The position numbers were made by a program, and so were the translations under genes. Below, one piece after another: positions 6,763-16,143 of a DNA stretch of 64,000 bases. How positions within the stretch are numbered: position 1 is the first letter of the stretch; every line of letters starts with the position of its first letter. A model generated the notes under the pieces. That model did no database searches and had not been told where the DNA came from. It was given only the letters and a program-made list of their open reading frames with translations. The stretch is from positions 62,001-126,000 of the forward strand of contig NZ_JAPKNA010000002.1 of the NCBI RefSeq assembly GCF_026344135.1, in the 5' to 3' direction. Source of the stretch: Alcaligenes parafaecalis. GTDB taxonomy: Bacteria; Pseudomonadota; Gammaproteobacteria; Burkholderiales; Burkholderiaceae_B.

Positions 6763-7647
6763 TTAAGCCTTCAGCACGGTACTGTGCATGCAGTCAATAA
6801 AGGCGCGCAGCTTGGGTGACAGGTTGCGGCTGGCAGGCCAGACAATCCACAGTGGCACGGTATTGTGGGTGTCGTCATCCAGAATGGTTTGTAGCTGTCC
6901 GCTGCTTAAATGCTCTCCAACCGTGAAATCGGGCAGGCATGCAATGCCCTGGCCTTGCAAGGCTAAATGCACTCGCATTTCCACACTGTTGCAGACCAGG
7001 GTTCGAGGTAGATCCGGCATGTCCTGCGTATCAGCCAGCGGCCATTGCTCCAGCCGTCCAGTGTTCGGAAAACGGTAGTGCAGGCAGGCGTGGTGTTGCA
7101 GATCCTTGGCCTGCAGGGGGCGGCCATGGGCTTGCAAGTAGTCGGGCGAGGCAGCCAGGACACGGCTGAACGTCCCCAGACGACGGCGCATCAGGCCGGA
7201 GTCACGCAAGGCGCTGGCGCGAATGGCGGCGTCAAAGCCTTCGCCAATCACATCGACCAGGCGGTCTGAAAAGTCCAAGTCCAGTTCCACGGCAGGGTAA
7301 CGCTGCATGAAAAGGGTAATGGCCTGCTGAAACAGGCCGCTGTAGCGCGGCAGGCTGATACGCAAGGTGCCGCGTGGCATCTGGCTGGCCTGGGACATCT
7401 CCAGTTCCGCTGCTTCAATTTCACTCAGAATGCGGCGGCAGCGTTCCAGAAAGATTTTGCCATCGGCAGTCAGGGCCAGAGTGCGGGTGCTGCGGTGAAA
7501 CAGGCGCACTTTCAGGCGCTCTTCCAGGCGGGCGATGGCTTTGCCGACGGTAGAGGGGGAAAGGCCGGATTCGCGGGCCACGGCCGAGAAGCTCAGGCGT
7601 TCGGCGACTCGTACAAACAAGCCGATATTGCTTAGATTTTCCATCAT
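6763..7647 (-). CDS. LysR-family transcriptional regulator
   Basis: A 294-residue LysR regulator. The N-terminal helix-turn-helix is FSAVARESGLSPSTVGKAIA (residues 20-39), followed by LEERLKVRLFHRSTRTLALT. The effector-binding domain spans about residues 90-290, of the CrgA/AaeR-like subgroup (GTLRISLPRYSGL, GFDAAIRASALRDSGL). It is transcribed away from a DHA2 exporter gene 166 bases off, the common arrangement for a regulator and its target, so I infer that it controls the pump. The gap is AT-rich (around 7660-7700) and could hold the T-N11-A site. Start may be the first or second Met. Confidence 0.88.
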   Translation of the reverse strand: MMENLSNIGLFVRVAERLSFSAVARESGLSPSTVGKAIARLEERLKVRLFHRSTRTLALTADGKIFLERCRRILSEIEAAELEMSQASQMPRGTLRISLPRYSGLFQQAITLFMQRYPAVELDLDFSDRLVDVIGEGFDAAIRASALRDSGLMRRRLGTFSRVLAASPDYLQAHGRPLQAKDLQHHACLHYRFPNTGRLEQWPLADTQDMPDLPRTLVCNSVEMRVHLALQGQGIACLPDFTVGEHLSSGQLQTILDDDTHNTVPLWIVWPASRNLSPKLRAFIDCMHSTVLKA

Positions 7648-7813
7648 GGTGCCGACCTATTTAAGAATTTATTTCCTAAGTATTAATAACTGTAGTGTAT
7701 TTTTCTTTGTGACGGTGGCGCTTAAGCTCTTGAAATCGACCGCTCATCAGGCGGGTATTTCATTCTGTGCTCACCTCTGTCGGGCATCAGTGCTTTAGTA
7801 GCCAACGAGAACC

Positions 7814-9325
7814 ATGTTTTCCCATTTTTCCTTGCCGACCCTGCGTCGGCTGCAGTTATTGTCTGCCTGTTTAACGGCTTTATTGATCCCTCTGTGCTTT
7901 ACCGGACCGGCGGTGGTGCTGTCGTCCATTAGCGCGCAATTAGGGGGTAGCGCCGCGCAACTGAGCTGGATCATGAACGCCTACATTCTGAGTTATGGCG
8001 GAGCCATGATGGTGTCGGGCAGCCTGACTGATATTTACGGGCAGCGCCGCATCTGGCTCTTGGGCCTGGCGTGGTTTTGCGTCTTCACCCTGGCCATTCC
8101 TTTGATGCCGTCCGTATTCTGGATTGATATCCTGCGCTTGCTGCAAGGTCTGGGCGGTGCCGCGGCCTTTGCGGCTGCCATGTCTTCCCTGGCCCCCTTG
8201 TTTGAAGGGCGTGCCCGTGCGCGTGCCTTCAGCTTGCTTGGCACGTCGTTTGGCCTGGGCCTGTCTTTCGGCCCCTGGTTCTTTGGCTGGATTGTGGAGG
8301 CGCTTGAATGGCAAGGCGTGTTCTATGCCACCGGGGCCTTGGGTGTTGTGGGTTTGTTGCTGGTTTTTATCAGCACCTCGCCAAGTCAGGGCGGTTCGCA
8401 AGGCGCCTTGGATTGGCCAGGTGCCATCAGCTTCACGCTGGCTCTGGGCCTGTTTACCTACGGCATGTTGCTGATCCCGGAGCGGGGCTGGTCTGATACT
8501 TGGGTGCTGGCGGCATTAGTGGCGGCGGTCTTGGCGTTTGCGAGCTTCATCGGCATAGAGCATCGTGTGGCCCAGCCCATGATTGATTTAAGTTTTTTCC
8601 GCGATCCAGGCTTTGTCGGTGTACAGGCCTTGGCCGCTGCTCCGGCTTTCTTGTTCATCGTGCTGATTGTGATTTTGCCGGGTCGTTTTATTGGTATTGA
8701 TGGCTATGGGGCCTTGCAGGCCGGGCAGATGATGGTGTGGCTGGCCGCACCCTTGTTGGTGGTGCCATTTCTGGCGGCCTTGCTGACGCGCTGGTTGACG
8801 GCAGGCACCTTATCCAGCGTGGGTTTGCTTCTGGTGGCGGCTGGTCTGTGGTCTCTGGCGCAGGGCTTTGAAGCAGGGGGCGGCCAGGCCTTGCATTGGC
8901 CCTTGCTGCTGATCGGTATCGGGATTGGTTTGCCTTGGGGCTTGATGGATGGGATGGCGGTCAGTGTAGTCAGCCCGGATCGAGTCGGCATGGCGACGGG
9001 TATTTTTAATACGGTGCGGATTTCTGCAGATGGCGTGGCGATTGCCGTGGTCAGTGTGTTGTTGGCAACCTTGATCCAGCAGCGCATAAGCGTGGATGCG
9101 AGCCTGTTCACGCAAGAGGCGGTATTGGAAGCCGCAGGCCGGGCTGCTTTGGGTGAATTACAATTGGCTGCCCAGCAATTGCCGGGGCTGGAGGCGCAAT
9201 TGGCCAAGAGCTATGCCGCTTCATTCTTGACGGTTCTACACGCATTGGCGGTGCTGGCCGCCTTGATTGCAGGCCTGCTTTTCCTCTTGTTAAGACAGCC
9301 CAAGCGCGCCTTGCAGACCGCTTGA
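7814..9325 (+). CDS. DHA2-family MFS drug exporter, 14 helices
   Basis: A 503-residue protein with about 14 hydrophobic segments, the size and pattern of EmrB/QacA-type drug:H+ antiporters. Seen are the loop motif SGSLTDIYGQRR after helix 2, the PGRFIG-containing central region and the SPDRVGMATGIFNTVR motif near helix 11. It probably exports lipophilic or cationic compounds across the inner membrane. There is no adjacent EmrA-type membrane-fusion gene, so it likely works alone. It is divergent from a LysR regulator and ends at a strong bidirectional terminator (9362-9407). Confidence 0.85.
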   Translation: MFSHFSLPTLRRLQLLSACLTALLIPLCFTGPAVVLSSISAQLGGSAAQLSWIMNAYILSYGGAMMVSGSLTDIYGQRRIWLLGLAWFCVFTLAIPLMPSVFWIDILRLLQGLGGAAAFAAAMSSLAPLFEGRARARAFSLLGTSFGLGLSFGPWFFGWIVEALEWQGVFYATGALGVVGLLLVFISTSPSQGGSQGALDWPGAISFTLALGLFTYGMLLIPERGWSDTWVLAALVAAVLAFASFIGIEHRVAQPMIDLSFFRDPGFVGVQALAAAPAFLFIVLIVILPGRFIGIDGYGALQAGQMMVWLAAPLLVVPFLAALLTRWLTAGTLSSVGLLLVAAGLWSLAQGFEAGGGQALHWPLLLIGIGIGLPWGLMDGMAVSVVSPDRVGMATGIFNTVRISADGVAIAVVSVLLATLIQQRISVDASLFTQEAVLEAAGRAALGELQLAAQQLPGLEAQLAKSYAASFLTVLHALAVLAALIAGLLFLLLRQPKRALQTA

Positions 9326-9361
9326 GTCAGCCAGGTCTGAAGAGGCCTTGATCTCAAAGGT

Positions 9362-9407
9362 GAACAGCCCCAAAAGTCTGGACAGGAATCCAGTTTTGGG
9401 GCTGTTC
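9362..9407. terminator. bidirectional terminator
   Basis: GAACAGCCCCAAAA (9362-9375) is perfectly complementary to 9394-9407; the loop itself contains CTGGA/TCCAG, extending the stem. The A- and T-rich inner arms and its place between convergent genes suggest that it ends transcripts from both sides. Confidence 0.75.
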
Positions 9408-9450
9408 TACACCCAGAGCGGCGGCGTGGGTGTGGGTTCAAGGCCTGCGT

Positions 9451-10005
9451 TCAAGCCTGTTGTTTGGGCAAGGCCAGCCATTCCTGGGCAGTAATGCGGC
9501 TGATGTGTTCAGTCCGATAGTCTTGCAGGAACTGGTTGTACTTGTTTTCCTCGGTGTGATGATGGCGAAAGCCACACTTGGTCTGCGCAATCTGGGATTG
9601 AGCATTGTTGGCAAAGTAACCGCACCACAGCGCTTTCAGCTTGATGGTTTCAAAAGCGTGTCGCATCACCTCGCGTACGGCTTCGGGAATCAAGCCCTGG
9701 CCCCAGTACGGGACGCCAATCCAGTAGGCAATTTCGCCTTCTTCCTCGCTGATCTCGAAGTTGCTGTTTTTGCCGATCAGGATGCCAATGCAGCCTACTG
9801 CCCGGCCATTGTCCTTATGCACGACGGCGTAGACTTCGGGCATATTGAAAACTGTGCGGATAATCTCGGCACTTTCCTCAACACTGGTATGGCTGGGCCA
9901 ACCAGCAATCGGGCCCACACGCTCGTCCTTGGCGTATTCATATAAATCCTCGGCGTCGCTGTCCTGCCAAGGGCGTAAAATCAGTCTTTCTGTTTGAAGT
10001 TTCAT
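9451..10005 (-). CDS. RimJ/RimL-type GNAT acetyltransferase
   Basis: A 184-residue protein beginning MKLQTERLILRPWQDSDAED, the hallmark of the RimJ/RimL/Acetyltransf_3 group. It continues with AYWIGVPYWGQGLIPEAVRE, which holds the acetyl-CoA-binding G-x-G, and NAQSQIAQTKCGF. Family members acetylate protein N-termini, ribosomal proteins or small molecules. The specific acceptor is unknown. It is convergent with the DHA2 exporter across a terminator and divergent from an AraC gene. Confidence 0.85.
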   Translation of the reverse strand: MKLQTERLILRPWQDSDAEDLYEYAKDERVGPIAGWPSHTSVEESAEIIRTVFNMPEVYAVVHKDNGRAVGCIGILIGKNSNFEISEEEGEIAYWIGVPYWGQGLIPEAVREVMRHAFETIKLKALWCGYFANNAQSQIAQTKCGFRHHHTEENKYNQFLQDYRTEHISRITAQEWLALPKQQA

Positions 10006-10138
10006 TTTCTGTACTCACAATTAAGTAGGAAACAGAATAGAACCTGGCAGGGTCAGGGAACAGAGCAGTACCTTGGTAGTTTCGGTACTTTTGGAAAGTC
10101 CGGCTTATTTCTGCGGGGTGGCGGAGGCCATACAGAGC

Positions 10139-10993
10139 ATGCATCACATTCCACAATTATTCAGCGCTAAAGAGGGGCTGCTAACTGGCGAGACAACGCT
10201 GGCCGAAGGCGTGGGGATGCCCCTGTCTTTTGGCCATGCCTATATGACCTTGATGATTTGCGTCTCGGGCCGTGCGCTGCTCAGCCTGAATTTCAAGGAC
10301 CAGATTGTGCAGCGTGATGATGTGCTGGTGCTGGCGGAAGATACGATTGCGCTGCTGAAACGGCGATCCCGTGGTTTCAAGGTGTTTTTCTTGTTGATGC
10401 CCAAGGAGTTTGCGGCTGAAGTGGCTTATCAGTTGCCCAATCCCTTGTTTGTGTTCTTGCATGACCATCCCTTGTGTACACCACCGCAGAAAGACAAGGC
10501 CTTGCTGGCTGCTTGGCTTGTGCAGATGCGCGAGATTGTGCGCGTTCGCACGCTGTATCAGCCCATCATGCTGCGCAATCAGTTGCAGAACTTCTTTTTG
10601 AGGATTGCCGAGCAGATTCCGACGGAATATCAGGGTAGCCAGCAGTTCAGCCGCAAGGAGATGATCAGTTGGCGGTTCTGGGAATTGATTGGTCAGCAGT
10701 GCAGGGAGCATCGCGATGTGAAGTTCTATGCAGATGCGCTCAACATCACACCTTTTTATCTGTCGCAACTGAGCAAAGAGTTGTTTAACGACAGCCCTAA
10801 AGCCTTGATCGACAGACAGGTGATCCTGGAGATCAAAGCGCTGCTTTCCTACAGCCAGTTGGCAATCGGGCAGATTGCCGATCAGCTTAATTTTGAAGAT
10901 CCGTCTTATCTGTGCCGCTACTTCAAGCGTCATACCGGACTGTCGCTGACTCGCTATCGCAAGAGCGAGCAGGCAGAGGGTGGGCCGGATTAA
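10139..10993 (+). CDS. AraC-family transcriptional regulator
   Basis: I start this 284-residue protein at the ATG at 10139 with GGAGG upstream; a TTG at 10073 in frame has no ribosome site. The C-terminal DNA-binding domain (about residues 180-280) shows two helix-turn-helix units: KFYADALNITPFYLSQLSKE and IGQIADQLNFEDPSYLCRYF, followed by KRHTGLSLTRYRKS. The N-terminal part (VSGRALLSLNFKDQIVQRDD) looks like a cupin-type sensor. Its target is not evident: neighbours are acetyltransferase and kinase genes on the other strand. Confidence 0.88.
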   Translation: MHHIPQLFSAKEGLLTGETTLAEGVGMPLSFGHAYMTLMICVSGRALLSLNFKDQIVQRDDVLVLAEDTIALLKRRSRGFKVFFLLMPKEFAAEVAYQLPNPLFVFLHDHPLCTPPQKDKALLAAWLVQMREIVRVRTLYQPIMLRNQLQNFFLRIAEQIPTEYQGSQQFSRKEMISWRFWELIGQQCREHRDVKFYADALNITPFYLSQLSKELFNDSPKALIDRQVILEIKALLSYSQLAIGQIADQLNFEDPSYLCRYFKRHTGLSLTRYRKSEQAEGGPD

Positions 10994-11010
10994 GAAGGGT
11001 CAGGTCGGGT

Positions 11011-11844
11011 TCAGATCGCCGTTAAGGCGTGGGCTGCCATCGTGGCGACTTGTAGCGCAATAGTGGGGTCCGACTCATCCTCAAAATGCCAGGTGGCCGA
11101 TAGGCCGCACCAGGCCAGAACCCATTGCAGTAGCCTGCGTCTGTCTAGCTGGGCGTGCTGCGCAACGGTGTTCACCCGCGCCAGGAATCGATCTGCATGG
11201 ATAGCTGTTTGCGCATCCGGGTTGCAGAGCAGATTGGCGTAGTCAAAAGTACGTTCCCCGATCAAGCCTTTAGGGTCGATTGCCAGCCAGCCGCGAGGCC
11301 CAAAATCCAGAATATTGTGATGATGAATATCGCCGTGCAGGCAAACTCTATCGCGGGGCTCAGCCAGCAGTTCCCGCATTGTCTGGCGGGCGCCAGGCAA
11401 GATAGGGTGCAGGCGAATATCGACCTGATTGAGCGGTTGAAACCAGTCTTGCAGCGGGGTCAGCGTGTGGGGAGGGGGACGATGTGTGTGCGTGTTCTCT
11501 TGTGTGGACGACGCTTGATGCAATTGGGCGACGACATTGCAAATAATGCGGCTGGCTTGCTCATCCTGACCCGCATGGCATAAGGCCGCCAGACTGCGCG
11601 TCCCGGTAGCGCGTTCCATCAATAAGGCATGGTGTGCGCGGGCCAGTACCTTGGCGGCACTCTGGCCTTGCCACCATTCCAGCAGATCGTAGCCCTGGAT
11701 TTCTTCGGGTGAGGTAGAGACCTTCAACATGGCCGCCTGACCACGCCATTGCACCGGAAGCAAGACTGCATTGCCGGTTTCAATGGAGGGGCCGTCAGGC
11801 AAGAGGTTCCAGTCTTGCAAATAGGAGTCTGGGTTTGGATGCAT
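11011..11844 (-). CDS. APH(6)-type aminoglycoside/hydroxyurea phosphotransferase
   Basis: A 277-residue protein taken from the ATG at 11844, 13 bases after the hutC stop. The kinase motif LHGDIHHHNILDFGPRG (catalytic Asp at residue 172) and AIDPKGLIGERTFDYANLLCNP are near those of StrB and other streptomycin 6-kinases (Pfam APH_6_hur). Such enzymes phosphorylate streptomycin with ATP. The gene follows hutC closely, so it is probably cotranscribed with it. The natural substrate in a histidine-catabolism neighbourhood is unknown. A longer frame from 11910 overlaps hutC and is less likely. Confidence 0.82.
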   Translation of the reverse strand: MHPNPDSYLQDWNLLPDGPSIETGNAVLLPVQWRGQAAMLKVSTSPEEIQGYDLLEWWQGQSAAKVLARAHHALLMERATGTRSLAALCHAGQDEQASRIICNVVAQLHQASSTQENTHTHRPPPHTLTPLQDWFQPLNQVDIRLHPILPGARQTMRELLAEPRDRVCLHGDIHHHNILDFGPRGWLAIDPKGLIGERTFDYANLLCNPDAQTAIHADRFLARVNTVAQHAQLDRRRLLQWVLAWCGLSATWHFEDESDPTIALQVATMAAHALTAI

Positions 11845-11857
11845 GGGCGAGTGATTC

Positions 11858-12589
11858 TTACATCCGTCCCGTGAATTTATAACGATCCCCCGGGTGCCAT
11901 AAGCGGGCATGGGTGGTGAACTGATCGCTGGAAAAAGTGCGGCGGTCCATCACCAAACAGGGCTGCTGCTCTTTCATCTGCAATGCCTGCGCGATTCCGG
12001 CGGGCGGGACGAGAACCTCGATGCTGTAAAAACCGGTAGGCAGGGGCGCAACCCGCACCAGATATTCATTAGGCGTGATCTGGTTCCAGTCCTGCTCCAG
12101 ATAGTCCGGAGCCATTTGCGCATCCACAAGACGATCTTCGTACTGAATGGGCAAGCCGTTTTCAGCATGAACAATAATGGAATGGAACAAGGCCGCGCCG
12201 GGTGCAATGCCATATAGCCGCGCCTGGGCGGGACTGGCGTGCAGACGCTCCATGCTCAGCACCTGACAGCTATGTTGATGGCCACGCTCCCGTATATCCT
12301 GCGCGATGCTGCGTATCTCGATCAGCGTGGACTGGAATTTGGGCTGTGCCACGTAGGTGCCCGAGCCTTTGATGCGGACAAGCAGATCATCATTAGTCAG
12401 CTCGCGCAGGGCGCGGTTGACCGTCATGCGCGAGACGCCAAACTGCTCGCATAAAGCCAGCTCAGTGGGAATCAGGTCGCCTTCACGCCATTGCCCGGAC
12501 TGGATTTTTTCCAGCACAAAATTCTTGATTTGCAGATAGGCGGGCAGGGCCGATTCGGAGGACGAAGGACTCGTCAGGGGGGCATCCAT
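11858..12589 (-). CDS. hutC: histidine utilization repressor HutC
   Basis: A 243-residue GntR-family regulator with the HutC/FarR-type ligand domain. The winged helix is near residues 15-80 (LCEQFGVSRMTVNRALREL, then VRIKGSGTYVAQP). The UTRA domain covers roughly residues 100-238 and contains NGLPIQYEDRLVD and PCLVMDRRTFS. HutC represses hut genes and is released by urocanate. It is divergent from hutU, and both operons in this locus have matching operator-like palindromes. The kinase gene behind it is likely in the same transcript. Confidence 0.93.
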   Translation of the reverse strand: MDAPLTSPSSSESALPAYLQIKNFVLEKIQSGQWREGDLIPTELALCEQFGVSRMTVNRALRELTNDDLLVRIKGSGTYVAQPKFQSTLIEIRSIAQDIRERGHQHSCQVLSMERLHASPAQARLYGIAPGAALFHSIIVHAENGLPIQYEDRLVDAQMAPDYLEQDWNQITPNEYLVRVAPLPTGFYSIEVLVPPAGIAQALQMKEQQPCLVMDRRTFSSDQFTTHARLWHPGDRYKFTGRM

Positions 12590-12640
12590 TCTTGTGCTTT
12601 CCTATAGGGGACGGACACCGTCCGCAGCGCTTTCCTGTAT

Positions 12641-12673
12641 ATGTATAGACAACTAATGCAAATGACTATACAT
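12641..12673. promoter_or_regulatory. HutC-type operator pair between hutC and hutU
   Basis: ATGTATAGACAA (12641-12652) matches the palindrome TTGTATATACAA in 10 of 12 places. Its ATGTATAG core is repeated inverted as CTATACAT at 12666-12673. The 10-mer GTATAGACAA found here (12643-12652) occurs again before hutD (20446-20455). The pair covers the region where promoters for hutU and hutC should lie, so binding would control both. Confidence 0.7.
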
Positions 12674-12796
12674 TGGCATGAGCTTACAAGAAAACCGTTG
12701 TTTTGTCGGCGCTTGAACCTGCCTTTACGGTGTGGAAACAGCCTGCCAGATAGAACCAGCGCGTATCCAGAGACACCTCAGATGGAGGACAGCACC

Positions 12797-14512
12797 ATGC
12801 CTGATCATCACCCCTCGGCGGCCAGCCAAGACCCTCGTTTTGATGCCAGTCGGCAGGTTCATGCCCCGACGGGCACAACGCTCAGTTGCAAGAACTGGGT
12901 GGCCGAAGCGGCTTACCGCATGATTCAGAACAATCTGGACCCGGCCGTGGCGGAAAATCCCCAGCATCTGGTGGTGTACGGCGGTATCGGGCGTGCAGCC
13001 CGGAACTGGGAGTGTTTCGACCAGATTTTGGCCAGCCTGCGGGAACTGGAAGATGACCAGACGTTGCTGATTCAGTCTGGCAAGCCGGTGGGGGTGTTTC
13101 GTACGCATAGTGATGCGCCGCGTGTGCTGTTGGCTAACTCCAATCTGGTGCCCAAATGGGCCAATTGGGAGAAATTTCACGAGTTGGATCAGGCCGGTCT
13201 GTTCATGTACGGGCAGATGACGGCAGGTAGCTGGATCTATATCGGTAGCCAGGGCATTGTGCAGGGCACGTACGAAACCTTTGCCGAAGCAGGCCGCCAG
13301 CATTTTGGTGGTTCGTTGGCCGGGCGCTGGATTTTGACGGCGGGGCTGGGTGGCATGGGCGGTGCGCAGCCCTTGGCCGCGACCTTTGCTGGAGCGGTAT
13401 CGCTGACCATTGAGTGCAAGCAAAGCAGTATCGACTTTCGCTTGCAGACTCGCTATCTGGATAAACAGGCGCGTGACCTGGACCATGCGCTGGAGCTGAT
13501 TGCTCAACACACGGCTGCCAAAGAAGCTGTGTCGATTGGTTTGCTGGGTAATGCGGCTGATGTGCTGCCTGAACTGGTGCGACGCGCGCAGGCCGGTGGC
13601 TTGAAACCTGATCTGGTCACAGACCAGACCTCCGCCCATGATTTGCTTAATGGCTATTTGCCTTCGGGATGGACGGTAGAACAGTGGCAAGCCGCGCAGC
13701 AAGATCTCGCTCAACATGCTCGTATTCAGCAAGCGGCTGCCAAATCTTGCGTGGTGCATGTACAAGCCATGCTGGATTTCCAGAAAATGGGTATTCCGGT
13801 CGTGGACTATGGAAATAACATTCGACAAGTAGCCTTGGATGAAGGCCTGGCAAACGCCTTCGACTTTCCGGGTTTTGTCCCCGCCTATATTCGCCCCTTG
13901 TTCTGCGAGGGCAAAGGTCCGTTCCGCTGGGTGGCCTTGTCGGGCGACCCGGAAGATATTTACAAAACAGATCAAAAAATCAAAGAGCTGTTCCCGGACA
14001 ACGAACACGTGCATCGCTGGCTGGATATGGCGCAGGAACGTATTGCCTTCCAGGGGCTGCCCGCCCGAATTTGCTGGCTGGGTCTGGGCGAGCGTCACCG
14101 CGCCGGTTTGGCCTTTAACGAGATGGTGCGCAACGGCGAGCTGAAAGCGCCCATTGTGATTGGCCGCGACCATCTGGATACCGGCTCGGTGGCCAGCCCC
14201 AACCGCGAGACTGAAAGCATGCGTGACGGCACGGATGCCGTGTCGGACTGGCCGTTGTTGAATGCTCTGTTAAATACCGCAGGCGGAGCCAGTTGGGTAT
14301 CGCTGCACCACGGGGGTGGGGTCGGCATGGGCTACAGCCAGCACGCAGGCATGGTGATTGTGGCTGACGGTAGCGAGCAAGCCGACGCTCGTCTGGAGCG
14401 GGTCTTGATTAACGATTGCGCCAGTGGTGTGATGCGTCATGCTGATGCAGGCTACGAGCTGGCGATTCAAACCGCCAAGAATTTCGGGCTGACACTGCCC
14501 ATGATCAAATAA
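12797..14512 (+). CDS. hutU: urocanate hydratase
   Basis: A 571-residue urocanase, close to the family's usual length. I start at the ATG at 12797, 8 bases behind GGAGG; in-frame ATGs at 12641 and 12782 would add residues not found in the family, and the first lies inside the operator. The NAD+ site is seen in GLGGMGGAQPLAATFAG, and the conserved active-site segment in FCEGKGPFRWVALSGDP. It converts urocanate to imidazolone propionate in the cytoplasm, step two of histidine breakdown. It is followed 14 bases later by hutH, giving a hutUH operon under HutC. Confidence 0.97.
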   Translation: MPDHHPSAASQDPRFDASRQVHAPTGTTLSCKNWVAEAAYRMIQNNLDPAVAENPQHLVVYGGIGRAARNWECFDQILASLRELEDDQTLLIQSGKPVGVFRTHSDAPRVLLANSNLVPKWANWEKFHELDQAGLFMYGQMTAGSWIYIGSQGIVQGTYETFAEAGRQHFGGSLAGRWILTAGLGGMGGAQPLAATFAGAVSLTIECKQSSIDFRLQTRYLDKQARDLDHALELIAQHTAAKEAVSIGLLGNAADVLPELVRRAQAGGLKPDLVTDQTSAHDLLNGYLPSGWTVEQWQAAQQDLAQHARIQQAAAKSCVVHVQAMLDFQKMGIPVVDYGNNIRQVALDEGLANAFDFPGFVPAYIRPLFCEGKGPFRWVALSGDPEDIYKTDQKIKELFPDNEHVHRWLDMAQERIAFQGLPARICWLGLGERHRAGLAFNEMVRNGELKAPIVIGRDHLDTGSVASPNRETESMRDGTDAVSDWPLLNALLNTAGGASWVSLHHGGGVGMGYSQHAGMVIVADGSEQADARLERVLINDCASGVMRHADAGYELAIQTAKNFGLTLPMIK

Positions 14513-14526
14513 GAAAACAGGACAGA

Positions 14527-16065
14527 ATGATGAGCAAGAGTATCGAGCTTTCTCCCGGCGCACTGACTTTGGCACAGCTACGCCAGATCTGGCAGGAACC
14601 GGCTGTTCTGACTCTGCCGCCCGAGGCGATTGGGGCGATGGATGCGTCTTCGGCCATTGTCGCCAAGATCATCCGTGAAGGTAATCCGGCCTATGGCATC
14701 AATACCGGCTTTGGCAAGTTGGCCCAGCAACGCATTCCTGATCACGATCTGGAGCAACTGCAAAAGAACCTGATTTTGTCCCACTCCGTGGGTGTGGGCG
14801 AGCCGGTTTCCGATGCGGTGGCACGGCTGATCATGGCCATGAAGATTGCCAGTCTGGCGCGGGGCTTTTCGGGCATACGCTCGCATGTGGTCACGACTTT
14901 GCTGGATATCCTGAATGCCGGTGTGGTGCCGTTCATTCCGTCCAAGGGGTCGGTGGGAGCCTCGGGGGATCTGGCACCTTTGTCGCACATGACGCTGACG
15001 CTGATCGGGGAGGGGCAAGCCAAGTGGCAGGGCGAATGGATGCCTGCCCAGCAGGCTTTGGCCAAGGCGGGTATCACCCCGATTGTGCTGGCGGCCAAAG
15101 AAGGGCTGGCGCTGATCAATGGCACGCAAGTGTCTACAGCCCTGGCGCTGAACGGCCTGTTCCGCACCCAGACCTTGTTCCGCAATGCGATTCTGGCCGG
15201 TGCCTTGAGTGTGGACGCCGCCAAAGGCAGTGATGCTCCTTTTGATGCGCGCATCCATGAAGTGCGTGGACAGCCAGGGCAGATTTACGCCGCACGCCTG
15301 TATCGGGAATTGCTGGCAGGCAGCCAGATTCGTCAGTCGCATCGCGATAACGACAACAAGGTGCAGGACCCGTACAGCTTGCGTTGCCAGCCCCAGGTCA
15401 TGGGTGCAATTCAGGATCTGATCACGCAAAACGAACGTACTTTGCTGACCGAAGCCAATGCCGTTACGGATAACCCCCTGGTGTTCCCCGGTCAGAACGG
15501 CGAGCCAGATCAGGTGATCTCCGGCGGTAACTTCCATGCCGAGCCAGTGGCGTTCGCTGCCGATGGTTTGGCTCTGGCGATTGCGGAAATTGGTGCATTA
15601 GCAGAGCGCCGAGTGGCCTTGCTGATCGACGCCAGTATTTCCGGCTTGCCTCCGTTTCTGGTCCCGTCCGCAGGTTTGAACTCGGGCTTCATGATTGCCC
15701 ATGTGACGGCGGCGGCGTTGGCCTCGGAAAACAAGTCGCTGGCACATCCTGCCAGTGTGGATAGTCTGCCGACGTCGGCTAACCAGGAAGATCACGTCAG
15801 CATGGCAACCTTTGCGGCGCGCAGGCTAGAAGACATGGCGCAGAACACAGCCGCGATTGTGGCCATTGAATTGCTGTGCGCGGCACAGGGCATTGATTTC
15901 CATGCACCTCTGCTGACTTCTGTGCGTTTAAAGAAGGTGCAGGACGCGATTCGTCAGGCCGTGCCTTTCTACGATCAGGACCGTTATCTGGCTCCCGATA
16001 TCGAGGCCCTGAAAGCCCTGGTGCTGGATGAAAGTCTGGCGGCGACGGCGGCTGATCTGTTCTAG
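14527..16065 (+). CDS. hutH: histidine ammonia-lyase
   Basis: A 512-residue protein of the aromatic amino acid lyase family. The Ala-Ser-Gly triad (residues 145-147, in GSVGASGDLAPLSHM) forms the MIO electrophile, and the N-terminal YGINTGFGKL loop holds the catalytic tyrosine. It removes ammonia from L-histidine to give urocanate, the inducer of the pathway. The start may be the first (14527) or second Met (14530). It is the last gene of the hutUH operon and ends at a terminator at 16109-16143. Confidence 0.97.
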   Translation: MMSKSIELSPGALTLAQLRQIWQEPAVLTLPPEAIGAMDASSAIVAKIIREGNPAYGINTGFGKLAQQRIPDHDLEQLQKNLILSHSVGVGEPVSDAVARLIMAMKIASLARGFSGIRSHVVTTLLDILNAGVVPFIPSKGSVGASGDLAPLSHMTLTLIGEGQAKWQGEWMPAQQALAKAGITPIVLAAKEGLALINGTQVSTALALNGLFRTQTLFRNAILAGALSVDAAKGSDAPFDARIHEVRGQPGQIYAARLYRELLAGSQIRQSHRDNDNKVQDPYSLRCQPQVMGAIQDLITQNERTLLTEANAVTDNPLVFPGQNGEPDQVISGGNFHAEPVAFAADGLALAIAEIGALAERRVALLIDASISGLPPFLVPSAGLNSGFMIAHVTAAALASENKSLAHPASVDSLPTSANQEDHVSMATFAARRLEDMAQNTAAIVAIELLCAAQGIDFHAPLLTSVRLKKVQDAIRQAVPFYDQDRYLAPDIEALKALVLDESLAATAADLF

Positions 16066-16108
16066 TTTTCATGAAGTACTGCTGATTGTTTTTGTCTCCA
16101 CGAACTTG

Positions 16109-16143
16109 TCCCTGGCCTGGATCACCAAGCCGGGGATTTTTTT
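16109..16143 (+). terminator. terminator of hutUH
   Basis: TCCCTGGC (16109-16116) pairs with GCCGGGGA (16129-16136), one G-T wobble, 12-base loop, followed by seven T residues. It lies 44 bases after the hutH stop. Confidence 0.8.
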
